A stretch of 64,000 nucleotides of DNA from Phoronis australis. Its lineage: Eukaryota > Phoronida > Phoronidae. The notes beneath the pieces are model-generated. The model saw only the letters and a program-made list of their open reading frames with translations, made no database searches and was not told the DNA's origin. The first letter of the stretch is position 1. Each line of letters begins with the position of its first letter. Positions 1 to 13,402 of this stretch are shown piece by piece. The stretch spans positions 271,846 to 335,845 of the forward strand of contig NMRA01000010.1 of assembly GCA_002633005.1 (NCBI GenBank), given 5' to 3'. A program made the translations under genes and the position numbers.

Positions 1-1956
1 TTCAATCAAAGAGTGTTTCACTACCATACGTTTCTGTAACCAAAAACAAAACGTAATCAAAACCTTACATTTGGAACATCAAGAATAACTGCCCTAGAAC
101 ATATCTTTATCATTTCTGTAATATAAATAGTTACGATATATTCAAAACAGTTGTATTACACAAGCTGACTAGGACTATATAAAAAATTTGGCTTTGTTTT
201 GATTTTTAGCAATTTTAATGCGGACTTGCCAGTTTGAAAACAGAAGGGCAGGGATTTTATCTTAAAGTCAACTTATTAAAAAGAAATTATTCTAAATGAA
301 AAATTGTGGGAGTTGGTAGTTCTTCTTGATAGGCATTGATGACTGACTGACACAAACATTTTGGACATCTGTGGAGCAGGCCTAAATAAGCAAACCCTTG
401 CAACAGGTATACCAAAACACAAACGGAGAGTAATTAATGCGACTGAAGTGGAACAATCTAGTAGCGGTGTTGTTTGGTTAGAAATTGCACATTTTTTTTA
501 CATTAAACATGCCATTTTTCTGTAGTAAATGTAAATACCTGTTATAGTAAATATGGGTCATATTTTAGCCAATAACATCTGAAGGTTCAACAATTAATTT
601 TTTCTAAGCAAATAAAAAGCATCTGCCACGTCTCATGTGCAGTAATAATAACTTGTTTGTATCCTTTCTGCTTCAAGTGAACTATAACACTGTAAGTGGT
701 GGAAACACAATGCACGGGCAGTGAAGCAATCGTCTTCCTAAAGCCTCTTAAAGAATGTGATGTGGTAAGGAAATTGGTCTGTCTACACCAACCTCTGACC
801 TATTTACATTTGGCATGACATTTTGGCTGGTCACTTCTCGAGCCATCTTCAGGTGATAGTGTTTTTAAACATGTAAATAGACCAATATTTTCAAAAATAA
901 TTGAAGTATTATCAACTTGTTCCATCTCAAAGACGAGTGTGGCTCAGGATATATATTGCTTTACCTGCCAATCAACCATTAACAGCAGGCGGGGTAACAA
1001 CCAGAATATGGAATGCCTTGGCGAAAAGGCTTAAACACTTTGTGAAACTTAACAGTGATCGTTCACTTGCCATTTTAATCAAATCATGGAATGAACAAAA
1101 CTAAAAAATGTCAAATTTGTGAAAACTGGTCGACCTTTAGACATCAAAGACACTCTTACCTTGGACACTTTTTGGCCCGCTCAAGTCAAAATTTGAAGAC
1201 TGGAAGGTAGCTGTAGACTGAGTTGAGGAACCTATACTTGCCAAATTGTACAAGCTGAAATTTAAGAAGTATTGAACAGATTGGAGTAGAAATTACGACC
1301 AAAATTTAAAGATTTTTAAAAAATATTTTCATTCGCACACTCATCCTCAATACATATCACTGTTGACATGAAGCTGGCATGAATTTACTTTTACATCCAC
1401 ACATGACTTTCAAGGAAATGATTAGAAATGAAGTCACTGGCAACAGCAGCGTACAGGTTACAAGTTATATTGAGTGTCATTCCTGCAGTTAAAAATGGCC
1501 AAAATTGTTAAGCATCTAGGAGAGTAATTTTCCAAAGTTGCCACGCAACAATAGACAAGGACAAAATGGAGCAGCATAAAACCAATGTATAGGCCTTGTG
1601 CTGAGGAGTTGGATGTCATGTTCAGGTTTGAAATGCCATTGTTTCAGGCTATAGGGTTCTTGGGGACACCGAATCCTGGGTGTAATTACTGACAACATTC
1701 ATCATCAAGGATCAGATTTCTTCAATATCTCTTGAAATATTGATTAAGCCATGGATAAGCACATGCTGTAAACACACACATCATATATGGTAATTTTGTC
1801 CCACCCTGGACGATCTGACCACTGACTAAACTTATTATGTGTATAGAAATATAGCCCAGTCCGGAAAATTCAAAATTTTCCACAGACTGAGATCTCCATA
1901 ATTTCCACAAACATTAATTCTTCTCAAGAAAACACACACCATCTCTTCTCTTTTCA
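1..1956. other. No recognisable gene
   Basis: Both strands hold only short open frames without recognisable domains. The longest (901-1104, plus) shows no family motif. I see no tandem repeat or element end here. Confidence 0.5.
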
Positions 1957-2116
1957 AGGACTACAGCACACATCACGAATTTTTGTCCGACCGGTCGGAA
2001 ATTGGTCGACGACCGGCCGTCTAGCCGACCAGCAGCCGACCAACAATGGTCTGCTAAGAGCCGTTTGCTGAGTCGCCTCTGCGGTCGGCACTTGGGTCGG
2101 CAAAGTGGTGCCCTAG
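1957..2116. repeat. GTCGGC-rich interspersed repeat, copy 1
   Basis: This GC-rich island contains many GTCGGC/GCCGAC words and the palindrome CCGACCGGTCGG. A related copy lies in the opposite orientation at 5943-6112. The two share the outer word CAGCACACATCAC (reverse-complemented in the second copy). The base composition is much richer in G+C than the surroundings, so it looks like an inserted short element. The class is unknown. Confidence 0.5.
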
Positions 2117-2504
2117 AATAGACGACCAATTCGGATTATGCGTGTCCTCCGTCAGCAATTACCATTTTATGACTTAGCGGGTGAGCATTGGCCAAACAAA
2201 CATTTAACTGTTTGCTGTTCGTTCACCAGTGGCCTCTCCGGTCTTGACATCGGTTTATCAACTTTTGTTCACCTATTGAAAGGTGGTAAAATCGAATCAA
2301 CCTACAAATACGAAATGCGTGAAATTGCACCAACGTAAAATTTATGTTGAATTGCTGACGGCGTGGTAAAATTAAAAGTTAAATGATGTCGTGGAAACAT
2401 AATTTCGCACTCTAGATGTGAAACTTTTCATACAGTATGCATAAAAAGTATCAACAACCAGGGAATTTGAAATGTGTCAGTAAATTTGCATAGACTTCCA
2501 GGGC

Positions 2505-3060
2505 CGTGGGAAGTGGGGGGAGGGGGGAAGCGAGAGGGGCACAGGCCCCTGTAAAAATTTTCAGGCATCTGGGTTAAACCGTGGCAACCCACATAGGCGT
2601 GGTGCCAGGGACAGTCGAGAAAATAACGACTGCGAAAAACAGATAAAAGAGAAAATTCAAGAAAATATTTAACAAATCTGCACCAGTGCATGGTTTACCT
2701 TTTGAGAACCCTGGCCAGGACACTGTCGTTAGGGTCTAAGCTTTTGTAGCACAGATCGTCTAAACGCAAGACAGAATTTGTAAAGCGAAGCTTTTGCAGA
2801 GCGTACTAATTTAATGGATGTTTAGATTCAACCTGTCAATTTTGCGAATGCATAACTATATTTTTCTAGAGGCCCCTCTCTAGTAAGGGATAACGGAGGC
2901 ATCTTTCGCCTTATTTTTTTTCTCGAAACTGTATATCACTTGAGAAAAATAGATGACCTGACAGATAACATCAATTGCTGCGCATTTCCTGATATTTAAA
3001 AATATAGATATTTTCATATTTAGGGGCCTCGTCTTTGAAGGAGGCCATTGACAACATGCA
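2505..3060 (+). repeat. Interspersed repeat family R1, copy 1
   Basis: About 550 bases match 18190-18740 in the same orientation. Shared stretches include GGGTTAAACCGTGGCAAC, CCAGGACACTGTCGTTAGGG and CATCAATTGCTGCGCATTTC. Part of the family also appears inverted at the right edge of the window (63825-64000). No coding frame is shared between copies, so this is a non-coding dispersed repeat of unknown class. Confidence 0.7.
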
Positions 3061-3346
3061 AGTGGCCATCTTTTTGTGTTTTTATTAAGAAATTCTAATG
3101 GGGCCACCCACGGTGAAAGGGCCCAGTGTTGGAATCGATTACCTCTATTTTCCTGTTTTTTTTGTGAAATAGTGCTTTCATGTTGGAGGAGGTCACTCCC
3201 TGCATTGTTTTGGGACCACACGAGGGTTTTTCCAAGCTTAACGATGTTTAGCCTTTCATCTTAAGTTGACCCATTTCAGATGGTACCCTCTCTCGGTGGA
3301 GCTGTTCGGGGAAATGTCCCTTTGTCCCTCTATATACATGTATATC

Positions 3347-3443
3347 TGTGCGTGCAGGACAAGTGTACACAGGCGCTATATTTGCGCGTGCACGACAGGT
3401 GTACACAGGCACTATGTCTGCGCGTGCACGACAGGTGTACACA
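3347..3443. repeat. 36-bp tandem repeat, about 2.6 copies
   Basis: A unit containing GCGCGTGCACGACAGGTGTA is repeated with period 36. The first copy is the most diverged. The two overlapping plus-strand frames here are repeat artefacts. Confidence 0.75.
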
Positions 3444-3449
3444 ATCAAT

Positions 3450-5940
3450 TACGGTTGATAAAATTTATTACAAATGATTCTTTAAAATAGATTAATTTCA
3501 ATAATATTTCTAGGAATGGTATGGCATATCATAAGATTTTGATAAGAATTAATATTAACGAAAGGTGTAATATAAGATCTAAGTTTTTTCATCAGCCCTA
3601 GTAGGCTAATTTATACGAATTTTTTTCACGGACCAAAAACGATTCGTAAACGATGATCAGACTGATATAATATGTGAACAATGATCAGTTTCATCAGAAT
3701 TCATATCAACCAAAATGGAGGTGCAAGATTTTTACACAAGCATTACTTAAATGTATTCTAAGCTCAGAAAATATGATTAAGACAGTGAAGAAGACGAACT
3801 TTTACGTACAAGTTCATTAAGATTGACGGTAAATATAAGAGGCAAAACTAGTAAGGAACAATGTATAATGCATACAGAAGTACGCAACAGTCAGGGCACA
3901 GACTTCTGTGAACATCCTGAAGGGCTTAGGCCTACGTGTAGCTAGGATGGAGGGAGATTTTTCTCGTGCGGAACCCTCTCCGGAGAAGAGGAGGGAGAGG
4001 TGACACAAGAAAGCCAGGCAATTAAAACGCATTTTAATTAATAATCCACTGGTGCCACCTGCCGCCCCGAAGTGTTGTACCAGAGGGTTCCAGTTTAATT
4101 CTGTCGTGCAGCCATGATTCTATTGCTACTTATCAATTTCTGTAATTAAATCGCGTTTCGTCTGTTATAATTGATAAACGTAAATAGAAACTTTAGACCG
4201 TTCTAGAAACCATGTGTAGTTAGTTGTTGCAACAAGAGGGAGGTTACATATCTCAAAATTGACAAATATCCGTGGCGTTGGCGCTGTTCGATTTTGGAAT
4301 TAAATGCTGAATGACGTCAATATGAACATGCGTCTTAAAATGCTACGCAATGTTGCCTCAAGTCAAACTTTAATAATTCTTCTAAAACAAATGATTGCCT
4401 AAAGGTATTTCAATAAACACAATATACATTCATTGACTGGCCGTAGTTTGGCGGGAAATGACGTGGAATGACGATGATAACTGGCACGGAACCGGTAACT
4501 CTCACCTTCATTTGATGCACGACGTGGCACTGACTGAATGCATCAACCAAACATGTTAATTTTTGAAAATGCCCTCAAAAATGGACTTTTTCGAAACACC
4601 GTGTTTGCCATAGTCGTGTAGAAAAGCAAAATGAACCGCTCTACACGCTGCTCAAAGCTTTTCTGTGGACATAGACAAACGAAAACGTCTCTGTCTTACA
4701 ACGCTGCATGTGCTTGGCATTTCTGACAAAGAGCTCTCATGCTGGAAGTTTTTTTAAGAGTAAGCACCGTCCCAAAAAAAATGTAGGTCTCGTTACAGCT
4801 GACCACAGAAGAATGATTCTGCGATTTTAGGTCTGAAACTGAACCAAATCTGGCGTAGCGACTCATTGGAAGGTGCAGAACTCGGGAAGAAAGGGGGGGG
4901 GGTCAATACAAGCATGATATTTTTATTTTGGACCCTTAGTTGCCAGATGTCATTCAGCGTCAGTTACTACCTAAGGAGGCCAGATCATACGCTATAAACA
5001 TCACCAGACGTTTTGCTTCTAAAAAAGTGTACCTTGGTGTATTGTCTTTCATTTCTTTCGACATCGCATTGGTTTTACCAAAGATTCACGCACAGATGCT
5101 GCGTATAGAAACAAATACCTCCTCACCACGTATTCGCATCTTCCCGTTCAAAATAGTTTTATTTTATACAGTTTGTCAATATGTTGTTGACAGAAAATAT
5201 TTGTTTTTGGAACAACGTCAGCGACCAACTGATACATGTGCTGTAACTACTAGAGCAAATTTTACCGTCAACGATGCATGAATGCGCAAAGCTAACATTG
5301 GTAGCAGCCTCAACAATGGTCATTCCCTGTTTGATGTCACTTTCTAAGTTCGTGGAAATCGTAACCATATGATTTCGAAGTTAGAGCCTTCCAAATCCAT
5401 GGGCTTAGAACATAAAGTTCCGTGTATTTCACATCTTTACTGCAAGGGTTAATACCGTGAAAATAAAATCTCCGGATCGAGTAAGAGCTCTTCGGTGCAC
5501 TATCTCATCATCATGGGCGCGTGATAGGAGACCCGTGAGGAATTTTAAAAACGCAAAAAGATGCAGTTCGGCATAACACAAACAAAAACAAGTGTGGGCA
5601 AAGACTGTAAAAAGCAGCGTTTACAAAATGACTACGGCGTTGTATTGACTGGGAAGCAGCAAATCTAATGCCATTTGTTAACGTCTGAGCCAAAAGATCA
5701 AATGTAAAGAAAACTTTAACTTTTTTTATCCAAAACTTGTTCCATTGACCTTAATCCAATGTTCAATATTACCGCTTGCCTCCAACCTTTGAATTAGTGG
5801 CGTCAATCAACACAACCGATGTGAACTCATATAATGGAAACACAGTAAAACTAGGTTAATTTATTTGACCCTGTGCCGAGACGAATATGCATCTGAATGC
5901 AAAGCGGCATCAGCCTGACAACCTATTACACAACTGCTAC
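3450..5940. other. No recognisable gene
   Basis: The 113-residue plus-strand frame at 4940-5281 has no start context, splice pattern or domain that I can recognise. I see no element ends or tandem repeats. Confidence 0.45.
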
Positions 5941-5942
5941 TC

Positions 5943-6112
5943 TAGCCTGAAAATAGCAGCCGACTAGCGGGTCGGCTGGTGGCCAGTCGGCAATTAAGGG
6001 TCGGCTGTGGAGTCGGCTGGAGGTTCGCCTTATGAGTCGACACTGCGGCTGGCTGCCGGTCGGCCAGTCGTCGATTCCTAGACGACCGGTTGGTGATGTG
6101 TGCTGTATGTAT
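5943..6112. repeat. GTCGGC-rich interspersed repeat, copy 2 (inverted)
   Basis: Inverted relative of the island at 1957-2116. It is again rich in GTCGGC words and ends with GACGACCGGTTGGTGATG followed by TGTGCTG. Confidence 0.5.
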
Positions 6113-9100
6113 CGCTCCCGTGGTTGTGCTGCTTTTAAATCTAAGGCTCCAGTTTACATTATGTGTAAGCTTAATAAATTCTGTGTGTTTTTAATGAGTT
6201 TCGTTTTGAAGTTTATATTTCAATACCTACATTTATTGGAATAGATACACATGGCATTTTGAATAATACGGGAGTACTTTCAGTACCTCCCCTTATTGGC
6301 TACATGCGTTGGAAGTCATGATTGGCATTATCTATCGCCATCAGCATAAACTTACCTCAGATATCATGATCTAATGATTTCTGTGCATATTGTTTATAAT
6401 AGTCCTAAGAAAATTTCCAAGGAATTGAAAACATTTTGCTACTTTTATTTACATGTGCATGCCAACTGAAAGTCAAATTGCAAAAGAAAAAATAAATTTA
6501 CACAGAGAACTCTACCCCAGGTGTTCTATTTCCGATGTACTAAACCTTAAAGATAATTGGACATTAAGTCATATTTTGATAATGAGGAAACCCTGGAATT
6601 TCGTCCACCTAACATTTTGGTATTGTGGTTAGGCCCCCTTTGCATATCAGAATCCCACCGATGTGACAACAACGGTTTGGCATCATTTGAGAATCTTGTC
6701 AACTTTGCACATGCATCGTTTCCAGTCATGTAAAAAAAATTAGAGCGCAATATGCATGCCCCGCCCATTCCTTACAGTTTGATACAGAGGTTTGTTTAAA
6801 ATGCCTGAGGACAGTTATAACAATGCTCTGGAAAACAGTAGAAGTATCAAGTGAGAAACATGAAAAGGCACCATCTTCTAGTAAATGCCAGATATGTGCA
6901 GTCTTAACTTGAACTCTTAGCAACACTCCCAGACAACAAAAATACTTTGTTGCTGACAGTTAAACACATTAAAATATAATGCCTAAGGCAACTCTCATGA
7001 TTGGTGACCATTTCACAGGACTTCAGCCAAAGACCAATGAGATTTTTTCAGTGAAAAAGGGGAACGACAATAATTGTTATTTCATGCTACAGTATTTTGT
7101 AACTTAAAATTTATCAAAAAACAACTGTTACAGAATTTTTAAAATTAAAAACAGTTTCCTCAATGACCAGAAGTACGGCTAAAAAAGGTGAAAGTTTGTT
7201 TTGAAATGTGATTTTTCCAAGTTTTGCGCGACTGCAACATATGTGATCAATTTCACACAAAAATTCTCCCTTCCATTATTCACATTATTGGGTGTCTGGA
7301 AAAATTGGCCTGACCTATTTAGATCAAAAACCAGGCCAATGAAATGAATGAGGTCTTGGTTTTTGATGACTGGATTTTTGGTTTAAATACAGTTTGATAA
7401 TTTTTTCTAGACACCCGACTGTACCTAATAGAATATAGAGAAATTTCAAGTTTCGAGCAAAATGTGCGATGTATGTGCCAACTACGACTTACTTCGTGCC
7501 GGAAAAATTGTATCTTATAAGGAAAAAGTCACGTGACCACAAACAGTAAAGCATAATTTCTGTGCACACAGCACGCCTCTGTGCTCAAAAAATTTTGACA
7601 ACTATGGTTTCATGGATTATTGTATTTTAAAAGATATTTTAAGAGACTGTAACCCTTAGAGAATTAGCTGTGCTTACTTACATAACCCAACTGGGGCAGA
7701 AAATAACTGGAGACACTTGAGCCTGCTTTGAAGTAATTAACTATCACAAAATAGATACCGTACCAACAGGGAAGGATTCCCTTGATGTCTCATTGCTGAT
7801 ACAATGCTTATTTTTGTTTATTGTACTTTGGGTCAGAGGCTTTTAATACAAATAAATGTGTTCACACAACAATACATTCGATTTGAGTGGCAGCTCTGTA
7901 ACTTTTGACCTCGGATAAGTAGTAAACAAATTTCCTTGTGGTTGAGGTGGGTCTGGGAATCTTTTTTTCCTACCAAAAACAGGCACGACAGCATGATGCT
8001 GATTTTAAACTTAACTAGAAATAAAGATAAAAGATTTATCCACACAGCGATTCAATACTACAAAAATAATAGAAATTTAAAAGTAAGGTCCAATATATGT
8101 TATTATATAAATTTATATAATTTTGTTCATGTAAATTGCACTTCCACAACTGCATGTTCTTGACCTCAAATAAAACATGATTAGTGTTTTATTTTCTGGT
8201 TTTGATGAGGGTAATTGTCTGTAATAGCTTTTATTCGACTTTGGGTGAATGTCATAATCAAATTTCCCTACTACATTGTCAGAAATGCCTTTGTTTACTA
8301 CCTAAGAAGATGGAACCTACAGTATAAAGAGCTTTCCCATTAGGGGAACTTCGGTTTACCCAAGCTTCGCTGAAACTTTGCTTACCTTCCTAACTACACA
8401 GCAATATCAAAGTTATCGCTATGACAACAGACAAAGCAGTTCAATCGGACTGTCTCACAAACGAATACTGAGTAGTGGGTTTGAGGCTAACTGAAAATTA
8501 TTTGCTTGCCATTTAGGAGTGTTTATGAAAATGAACAGAGTCATTCTTCATGAGATATGCTTTCTTTTATTTATTAGGATAGTCTAGTTCTAGGAAACTG
8601 ATGAACAAAAGAGCCCCACTGTGAAGGTCAAGTAACCTTTACATTGTGGCTTCCTACAGAAGACTCCTGTGAGTAGACCTTCATGACTTTATCAGTAACT
8701 TTGTTAATGCTTTACTGCAGAAACAAAAAGATCCCACATGCAATGAAAAAAGGTTTTTTCATAGTCTGGGTGAAGGTATGTAAAAGTAAAATCAACTTAC
8801 TCAGAGACTGAAGATTTAAAGCCTAACTTCAATGGAATTTTGTTATTTTAGATGTATTAGGCTAACCAGATAGTCCTAGCAAAGCCTTAGTAAAATAAGA
8901 AAACGCCAGTTCAATCAGGCAAATGTAAGCTAGTCAAATGATAAGTGAAGTTGCCTTTTGGTGCAATCCCTGCACAAATAACAAAAGGTTGTATTGAATA
9001 GGGGTCTGAATAGAACACCATTGTGTGCTGGCGTTATTCACAGCTGTTTGAATTGAAAGGTGATTCTCCCTGTGACATAGACAAAAGCAAGCCAATACCC

Positions 9101-9204
9101 CTAACAGTTCCTTAAATTTGGCAATTTATGGAACTAGTGGGCTCAGAGCGATGCTCTTAACACACTGTAGGAATCAAGTTTACAGGTGTTACCATTAAAG
9201 ATAG
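6113..9204. other. No recognisable gene; one MITE inside
   Basis: AT-rich sequence with only short open frames. The only structured item I see is the small inverted-repeat element at 7290-7416. Confidence 0.45.
7290..7416. mobile_element. 127-bp inverted-repeat MITE
   Basis: The left end reads GGGTGTCTGGAAAAATT and the right end AATTTTTTCTAGACACCC, which are near-perfect inverted repeats. The interior also folds, pairing GATCAAAAACCAGG with CTTGGTTTTTGATG. There is no coding capacity. A non-autonomous DNA element is the simplest reading; I could not define its target duplication. Confidence 0.6.
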
Positions 9205-9509
9205 GCTTTAAGACTTTGAACTTTCCGACTGTGAACATCTGGGAATCTCCAGCCATACTGTATGTGGCAAACACGCCAAGATCCTAGCGAAAGAGGAGAA
9301 CTGGTTCTCAAGAAAGATTAAAGAATCCAAATATATCAAGACCAACAAGCCGACCATGAATCATAATCAAGGATCTATGACGTCATACTACTGCCGAAGA
9401 ACAGAATGACCGTAAACCAGGACCCTCCTCTACCATTCGTTGATAAACGACTGTCCGAAACGTTCGAACTCTTAAATCTTCAGTCAGCAGTAAGTTGACT
9501 TTACTTGTA
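9205..9509 (+). pseudogene. Penelope-like element, 3' end fragment
   Basis: The plus-strand translation contains EHLGISSHTVCGKHAKILAK followed by EENWFSRKIKESKYIKTNKP and TMNHNQG. It is collinear with the better copy at 41.2-41.5 kb (minus strand). In Penelope-like retroelements this is the C-terminal part of the GIY-YIG endonuclease region, here without the YIG core. A base is missing just before EHL, and the sequence after NHNQG is shifted. The trailing segment (9450-9509, with CCGAAACGTTCGAACT) matches the terminal repeats of the 41-kb copy. It is a dead fragment. Confidence 0.75.
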
Positions 9510-10653
9510 TCATCCCACATGCAGTTCAGCTTCTTGACTAGATAAGATAAAATAATTTCCCCAGTATATGTTTGAGTCACACATTTGAGTCATATGATGA
9601 GTACGCTTTTAGTTTCAAAGGGAAAAGGGGAAGTTTCAAGGGTCCAATTTTAAACAGGTGGAGCAAATGACAAAAGAGAACAAATATTGAGAATTCCAGT
9701 GCTTAGAGCTTACCTTGCTTAACCATTGTCCTTGCAACAAAATGCATTTTTTCTTTATCGAAAATAAAGAATACAATGAAAGCGCTCTGATGGAGCACTA
9801 CTTGGCGAAATCGATGGAAGAAGGGAGCATGTCAACAAGATCAGGACCCTCGTTCATCAGAAGGGAAAGGTGCCTGTGCCTTCTGAGAAGGGAATTTTTG
9901 GGGTGAGGGGAAAATTCTACCTCACGATCACCATCAATAGCACCCACCCTGTTGCAAGTCCCAATAGGCACTGCCTGAAGTAGTCAGAGCTAACGTTTTG
10001 CGCTCTTTCAAATTGTCACCTGTGTGAGTTACAAGTGATTCCAATCTCGAGGGGAATTTTTCAATCACCTGAGCAGACTTTTGGACCTCATGAAGGGAAC
10101 TTCGCATTATTTTTCAATATATTTCAGTGGGGAATGGGGCCGATATTCGGCTTTCAAATCGAGGGTTTAAGAGCCCTGACTATACACTGCCGTACAACAA
10201 CAATTATGATGCAGACCGAAACATCACGGCCAACACTGACAAAAACACTACCACCATCAACAACAATATTGGAGAAGACGACAATTTTCCGACACTGATG
10301 ACAATACTGATGCACCACCAATGATCTCGATGGATGCAGGCCTTAATAGCCCTTGACAAGACTTATCCTAACACCAAATTTCTGAACAATCCTGCAAAAG
10401 ACTACCCAGCTATCAGCGAAAATTGATCAATGCGCTTGACAGCACCATTTTAGGTTCGATTTCTCCCTAAAACAAACGGCCTCGACAGAGCTTTTAATGA
10501 GGTACATGTAGTGTGTAACTTCATGTTGCTCGGACAAACAAATGTGACCTGAAGTGTGTGTGTCATACAGACCGACAAACAAAATCTTCACAATGGAGCA
10601 ACAGACTTGGAGAAATTTCATTTCATCAAGTATTAACACTTCAAAATAATTAC

Positions 10654-10867
10654 CTGGTCCCGAGAACGGAATCTGCACACCTATTCTTTGAGTCCCATAC
10701 AACTGGAAAAGTGCAGATGAAAACCTGTGTCGTGCTAGCTATACCAGACAGTTTGAAGCTAATAGAGGTGTTGAGCTCTCTGGAATCTTCACTGAACTCA
10801 ACATATCCCTTGACACCGTTCATACTGAACTCAGCTTTCATCACCTCCGCACAGTGCACTGCACCCA
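10654..10867 (-). CDS. Exon with Cu-only superoxide dismutase-like domain (isolated exon)
   Basis: The minus strand has a clean splice acceptor (polypyrimidine tract then CAG before 10867) and a donor (ACCAG|GTAAT after 10654). The 70 complete codons between them read AEFSMNGVKGYVEFSEDS, then SISFKLSGI, FICTFPVVWDSKNRC and ADSVLG. This follows the pattern of the extracellular Cu-only SOD repeat domain (V.G.V.FS ... T.I...L.GL ... HVHEFPV ... NRC...G). The HxH copper-ligand pair is replaced (F and C at those places), so a catalytic role is unlikely. The cysteines suggest a secreted domain. I found no matching upstream or downstream exon, so it may be a pseudogene fragment or one exon of a larger gene. 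The long plus-strand frame over this segment is its shadow. Confidence 0.5.
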
Positions 10868-11751
10868 CTGAAAAAAACAGATTGATCACATTATTAGCTA
10901 AGATACTTAGAAATACTAATATAAATGAGGATAAAGTACAAGCATGCATGGGGGCCTGCCTACTGACCATCTTTGTTGACAAGAATCAATTGTTTAATGT
11001 TCATTACGGAAAATATAATCCACAATAATTGAAATTAAGTCCACAAAAATTAGAAACTTCATATCTGACTAACTATCATAAGTATCATTTTCAAATAATT
11101 TTCAATCGATACCGTGTATACATAAAATCCATGACTGTAAAAACTCTTGTTACATATGTGATATTGAATTCATGCACCTGCAACTGAAGTGCATTTTTGC
11201 AAGGAAGTGATGCCACTGGTGTAAAAATGTTATCAATGACCCTGATGCATTATGATTGTTTAACTCCAGATGCATTAAAATTGAGCTGGCAAGAACATCC
11301 CATAATGCCTTGCCAAATGAGTGTAATGTGAATTTCATAAATTTGATTCTATGTGGCTTCTGAAATTGAACTCCTCGTGAAACCTAAAGGTAAAACAAAT
11401 TTGACTAGTGAGACAATCACCTCCGTGTCTCGCAAGGCAAAATCATCATAGCTCATTTTTAAGCAAACATACAAATGTGCATTCAAGTTGCACAGCTGTC
11501 TGCAGTGACCCTTATATAACTTTCCCATTGAACCTTTACTATCCCAGCCAATGAGAGCCAGTGTAACATTGTTTACTTGTCACAAGTTCCTTATCTTCAG
11601 TGGGAACGGTCACTTACACTACCGCACTAAATTTACTCCGGTATAAGATGTAAATACTTCCCCCAGAATATGGGATTAACGACTGGCATAAAATTGAATC
11701 CAGCACCCAAGACTGGATTAACGCTTAATCCACATGAATAAATATGGCTAC

Positions 11752-13402
11752 CACACTGAAATGCCACCCGATTTAATTAGTCTTTTTTACCGTCTTAATC
11801 GGTCTATATACACATCGCCTCTTATACGGTCGACCTCACCTTGCCGAGAGGTGTCGCGTTAATCTGTGAGGAAGGTGAGAAATGACGCAGTGATATCAGT
11901 AGTTCGTCTGCAGAGTGAATGCCGCTATATCGTGGTGCATCGTTCCCGCTTGTCTGAACTATGAAGCCACGAAGAAAGCGGGTATATCGTTTTTTCAACT
12001 TCCTCAAGAGCCCAAAATGCTTAGGAAATGGCTCGTGGTAGTGAAGAATGGAAGGTACGCTGTTAAGCAAGTATGAGGCCGTGAAACACCTCCGTGTCTG
12101 TGGCCGGCATTTCGTCGACAGTGATTTCTCTGACGAATTCCGGCTTACCAAAGAACTATCCATACGTTCCGTTGCCTATGCATGTTCACGACGCCTCTCT
12201 AGTATTTCTTGATCAGTGTATTCCGGTTCGAATTGATAGCTTGTGAAACCTAACGATCCGATCGGTAAAGTCTTCATCAGATGAGCTCTTGACTAAGTCG
12301 GGATTGGCGTCGGGCGAGTTGCCATGTAGACGTTGGTATTATTCTGCATTCTGTTTCAAAATAAATTATTCTCATCCTAGCCAATGCTTATATAAAACTG
12401 AAACAAAGTCTGTCTAATTAGATATAATTTGTAATGCCTTTGCAGTATTTGTGAGTGCAAATGTTGAGAAGCCAGCAATGAATAAACCACTGCGTTATCG
12501 GCTTTTGATGCCGGCAACAAAGGTAATTGACCGGGCACCGAGGCCGTGTTAGAGCATGCTAATTCAGTGTTTACTGACAGAAAGCTGTTGTGAAACAATT
12601 ACGGGTACTGGATTTTATATGCTATGGTCACATGTTAGGGGAATCTTTATTCAAAAATACAAATACATTATTCAAGTTATCGTTACTGTACAACCTTTGC
12701 CCTGACGGTCTGTGGCAGGGGAGCCCGACTTCGCGGCCCCGACATGTAAGTAGATTTTCAGTTTTGTGGCTAATTTCCATTATTTCTTTGGCTCACTATT
12801 ATAGTCTTTTCCTGACTGGAGATTTAATTTAAAACTCAAGCTCGTTTATGTTCTTGCCAGTCCTGGCGGCAGCGGCAGTGACGGGCATGATCGAGCTCCG
12901 AGCCACTGGCCAGGATAACAAGCGTTTTGCGTGTTTACAACTCAAAAAGTCATATGTCTAAACAACACAGTTCGAGGTTCTCCTGTCTGTATTTCACGCA
13001 AGAATACTTCGAATTTATCTCCGAACAGACCCCAAACTCCTGCTAGTTGGTAAATTGGCATGTAGGTTACCGTGTGTCCAAATGTATCAATAAATCACGG
13101 GAACAGCGAAATAAAACAACACGTTTTTATAAGAACTCGGTGTATTTTTAAGGGTTTTACATCGAAGTTTGATGATTTATTGGTGTTAAACGATGAATTT
13201 AAGCAATAACCTGACACCAGTAACCCGTGTTGTGAACTGCTGAACAGACTGCGTGTGAAACCAATTACGTCATTGGATTAATTTCAACACCTCCTTCTGC
13301 CGTCAGGTGTCAGGTAACGCAACTGAACGTGCCGTTATCGAGTAGAACTACTCAATTTAAATTGATACAAAATGGGTTGTTTTTTGGGTGGCATGCTCCT
13401 TT
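11752..13402 (+). mobile_element. P-like (THAP-type) DNA transposon relic, copy A
   Basis: The ends resemble those of the copies at 32515-33813 and 54848-56261: the left side has AATGCCACCCGATTTAATTA and the right side GGGTGGCATGCTCCTTT. Near the left end a THAP-like DNA-binding domain is encoded on the plus strand. The rest of the 1.65 kb aligns with copy C inverted, for example the segments CTCCTGTCTGTATTTCACG and GAGTAGAACTACTC. There is no transposase catalytic region, so it is a non-autonomous or internally deleted element. THAP domains at the N-terminus are known from P-element transposases. The assignment to that superfamily is inference. Confidence 0.65.
11914..12190 (+). pseudogene. 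THAP domain remnant of copy A
   Basis: The plus-strand translation reads CIVPACPNYEATKKAGISFF, then LPQEPKMLRKWLVVVKN. A frame break follows, and then LRVCGRHFVDSDFSDEFRL. The C-x4-C pair, the invariant-type W and the C-x2-H pair match the C2CH THAP zinc-finger layout. The interruption (a stop after KQV) makes this copy non-functional as it stands. Confidence 0.7.

Noticed and set aside
4940-5281. 113-codon plus-strand frame
   Set aside because: No motif, repeat or splice support, and of a length expected by chance in this much sequence.
10558-11028. 156-codon plus-strand frame
   Set aside because: It lies over the SOD-like exon and its intron border on the other strand, has no recognisable domain, and is best explained as a shadow.
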